NCBI RefSeq assembly: GCF_038003525.1
Contig: NZ_JBBOPI010000001.1
Coordinates: 1,603,001 to 1,667,000 of the forward strand
Length of the DNA: 64,000 nt
Direction: 5' to 3'
DNA from: Solibacillus sp. FSL H8-0538
GTDB taxonomy: Bacteria > Bacillota > Bacilli > Bacillales_A > Planococcaceae
Position 1 is the stretch's first letter. Every line of letters begins with the position of its first letter. Positions 63,917-64,000 of this stretch are shown here, piece by piece. The notes beneath the pieces were generated by a model. The model was not told where the DNA came from. It did not search any database and saw only the letters and a list, made by a program, of their open reading frames with translations. Both the position numbers and the translations under genes were made by a program.

Positions 63917-64000
63917 ATGAGAAAAATAACGTTCATTATGTTATTTGTGATGTTGTTTTGCAATGTACCAGCTGTTTTGGCCATGCAGGCAAGGACACCT
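63917..64000 (+). CDS. Exported protein, partial at window end
   Basis: ATG 63917 after GGGAGAGAT begins a signal peptide (RKITFIMLFVMLFCNVPAVL, then AMQA) and runs off the window. Only 28 codons visible, so no product can be given. Confidence 0.6.
   Translation, partial: MRKITFIMLFVMLFCNVPAVLAMQARTP

Noticed and set aside
1-64000. rRNA, tRNA, prophage or classical defence islands
   Set aside because: No conserved RNA-gene sequences, phage structural genes or known defence operons were recognised; the HNH and integrase remnants are decayed.

Overview
The window looks like chromosome from an AT-rich, endospore-forming member of the Bacillales, most likely a Solibacillus, Lysinibacillus or related Caryophanaceae/Planococcaceae genome. 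The reasons are two complete GerA-type spore-germinant receptor operons, Bacillus-type gene neighbourhoods (ypjP, thyA-folA, ypmR-ypmS-msrA-msrB, yozE, prsA), strong AGGAGG ribosome binding sites, lipobox lipoproteins and SLH-like surface proteins. The genus is inferred from style and gene order; no rRNA or tRNA gene is present.

Layout. Positions 1-5.7 kb hold a decayed acyl-CoA synthetase end, a DUF1311 lipoprotein, a free-standing structured RNA with its own promoter and terminator, a 103-bp tandem repeat array, a 25-residue peptide gene, ypjP, an IS3 remnant and a membrane diguanylate cyclase. Positions 5.9-21.8 kb are mostly core genes: thyA-folA, a two-component system followed by prsA, a tartrate/D-malate dehydrogenase, an MscS channel, a hemolysin III protein divergent from degV, ypmR-ypmS-msrA-msrB, a chemoreceptor, yozE and deoD. 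Positions 21.8-26.1 kb are a decayed region with a broken integrase, a broken HNH nuclease and two short intact-looking ORFs. Positions 26.1-38.7 kb carry an NMT1/THI5-like ABC uptake operon, a large SLH/5'-nucleotidase surface protein, a repeat-containing secreted protein, broken sigma-factor and CPBP genes, and small metabolic and membrane genes.

Positions 38.8-57 kb contain two paralogous four-gene germination operons (A, C, 77-residue membrane protein, B) embedded in insertion-sequence debris: IS3/IS150 deletion remnants, an IS66-IS630 chimera, an IS66 element that kept both ends but lost its middle and carries a MITE-like insert, and an apparently intact ISL3 element with a perfect 8-bp target duplication. 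Positions 57-64 kb return to ordinary genes: TraB-like protein, DJ-1/PfpI protein, Lrp regulator, GNAT, an Xre/membrane-protein pair and lipoproteins.

The most interesting signals are: (1) a roughly 300-nt structured RNA of unrecognised class; (2) promoters of the two-component operon and of prsA that share the same direct-repeat architecture with identical spacing, suggesting the response regulator controls both itself and the secretion foldase; (3) a family of seven dispersed ~87-bp double-hairpin repeats, one of which sits inside a germination operon just before a gerC gene that seems to start at CTG; (4) the duplicated germination operons amid inverted IS66 ends.
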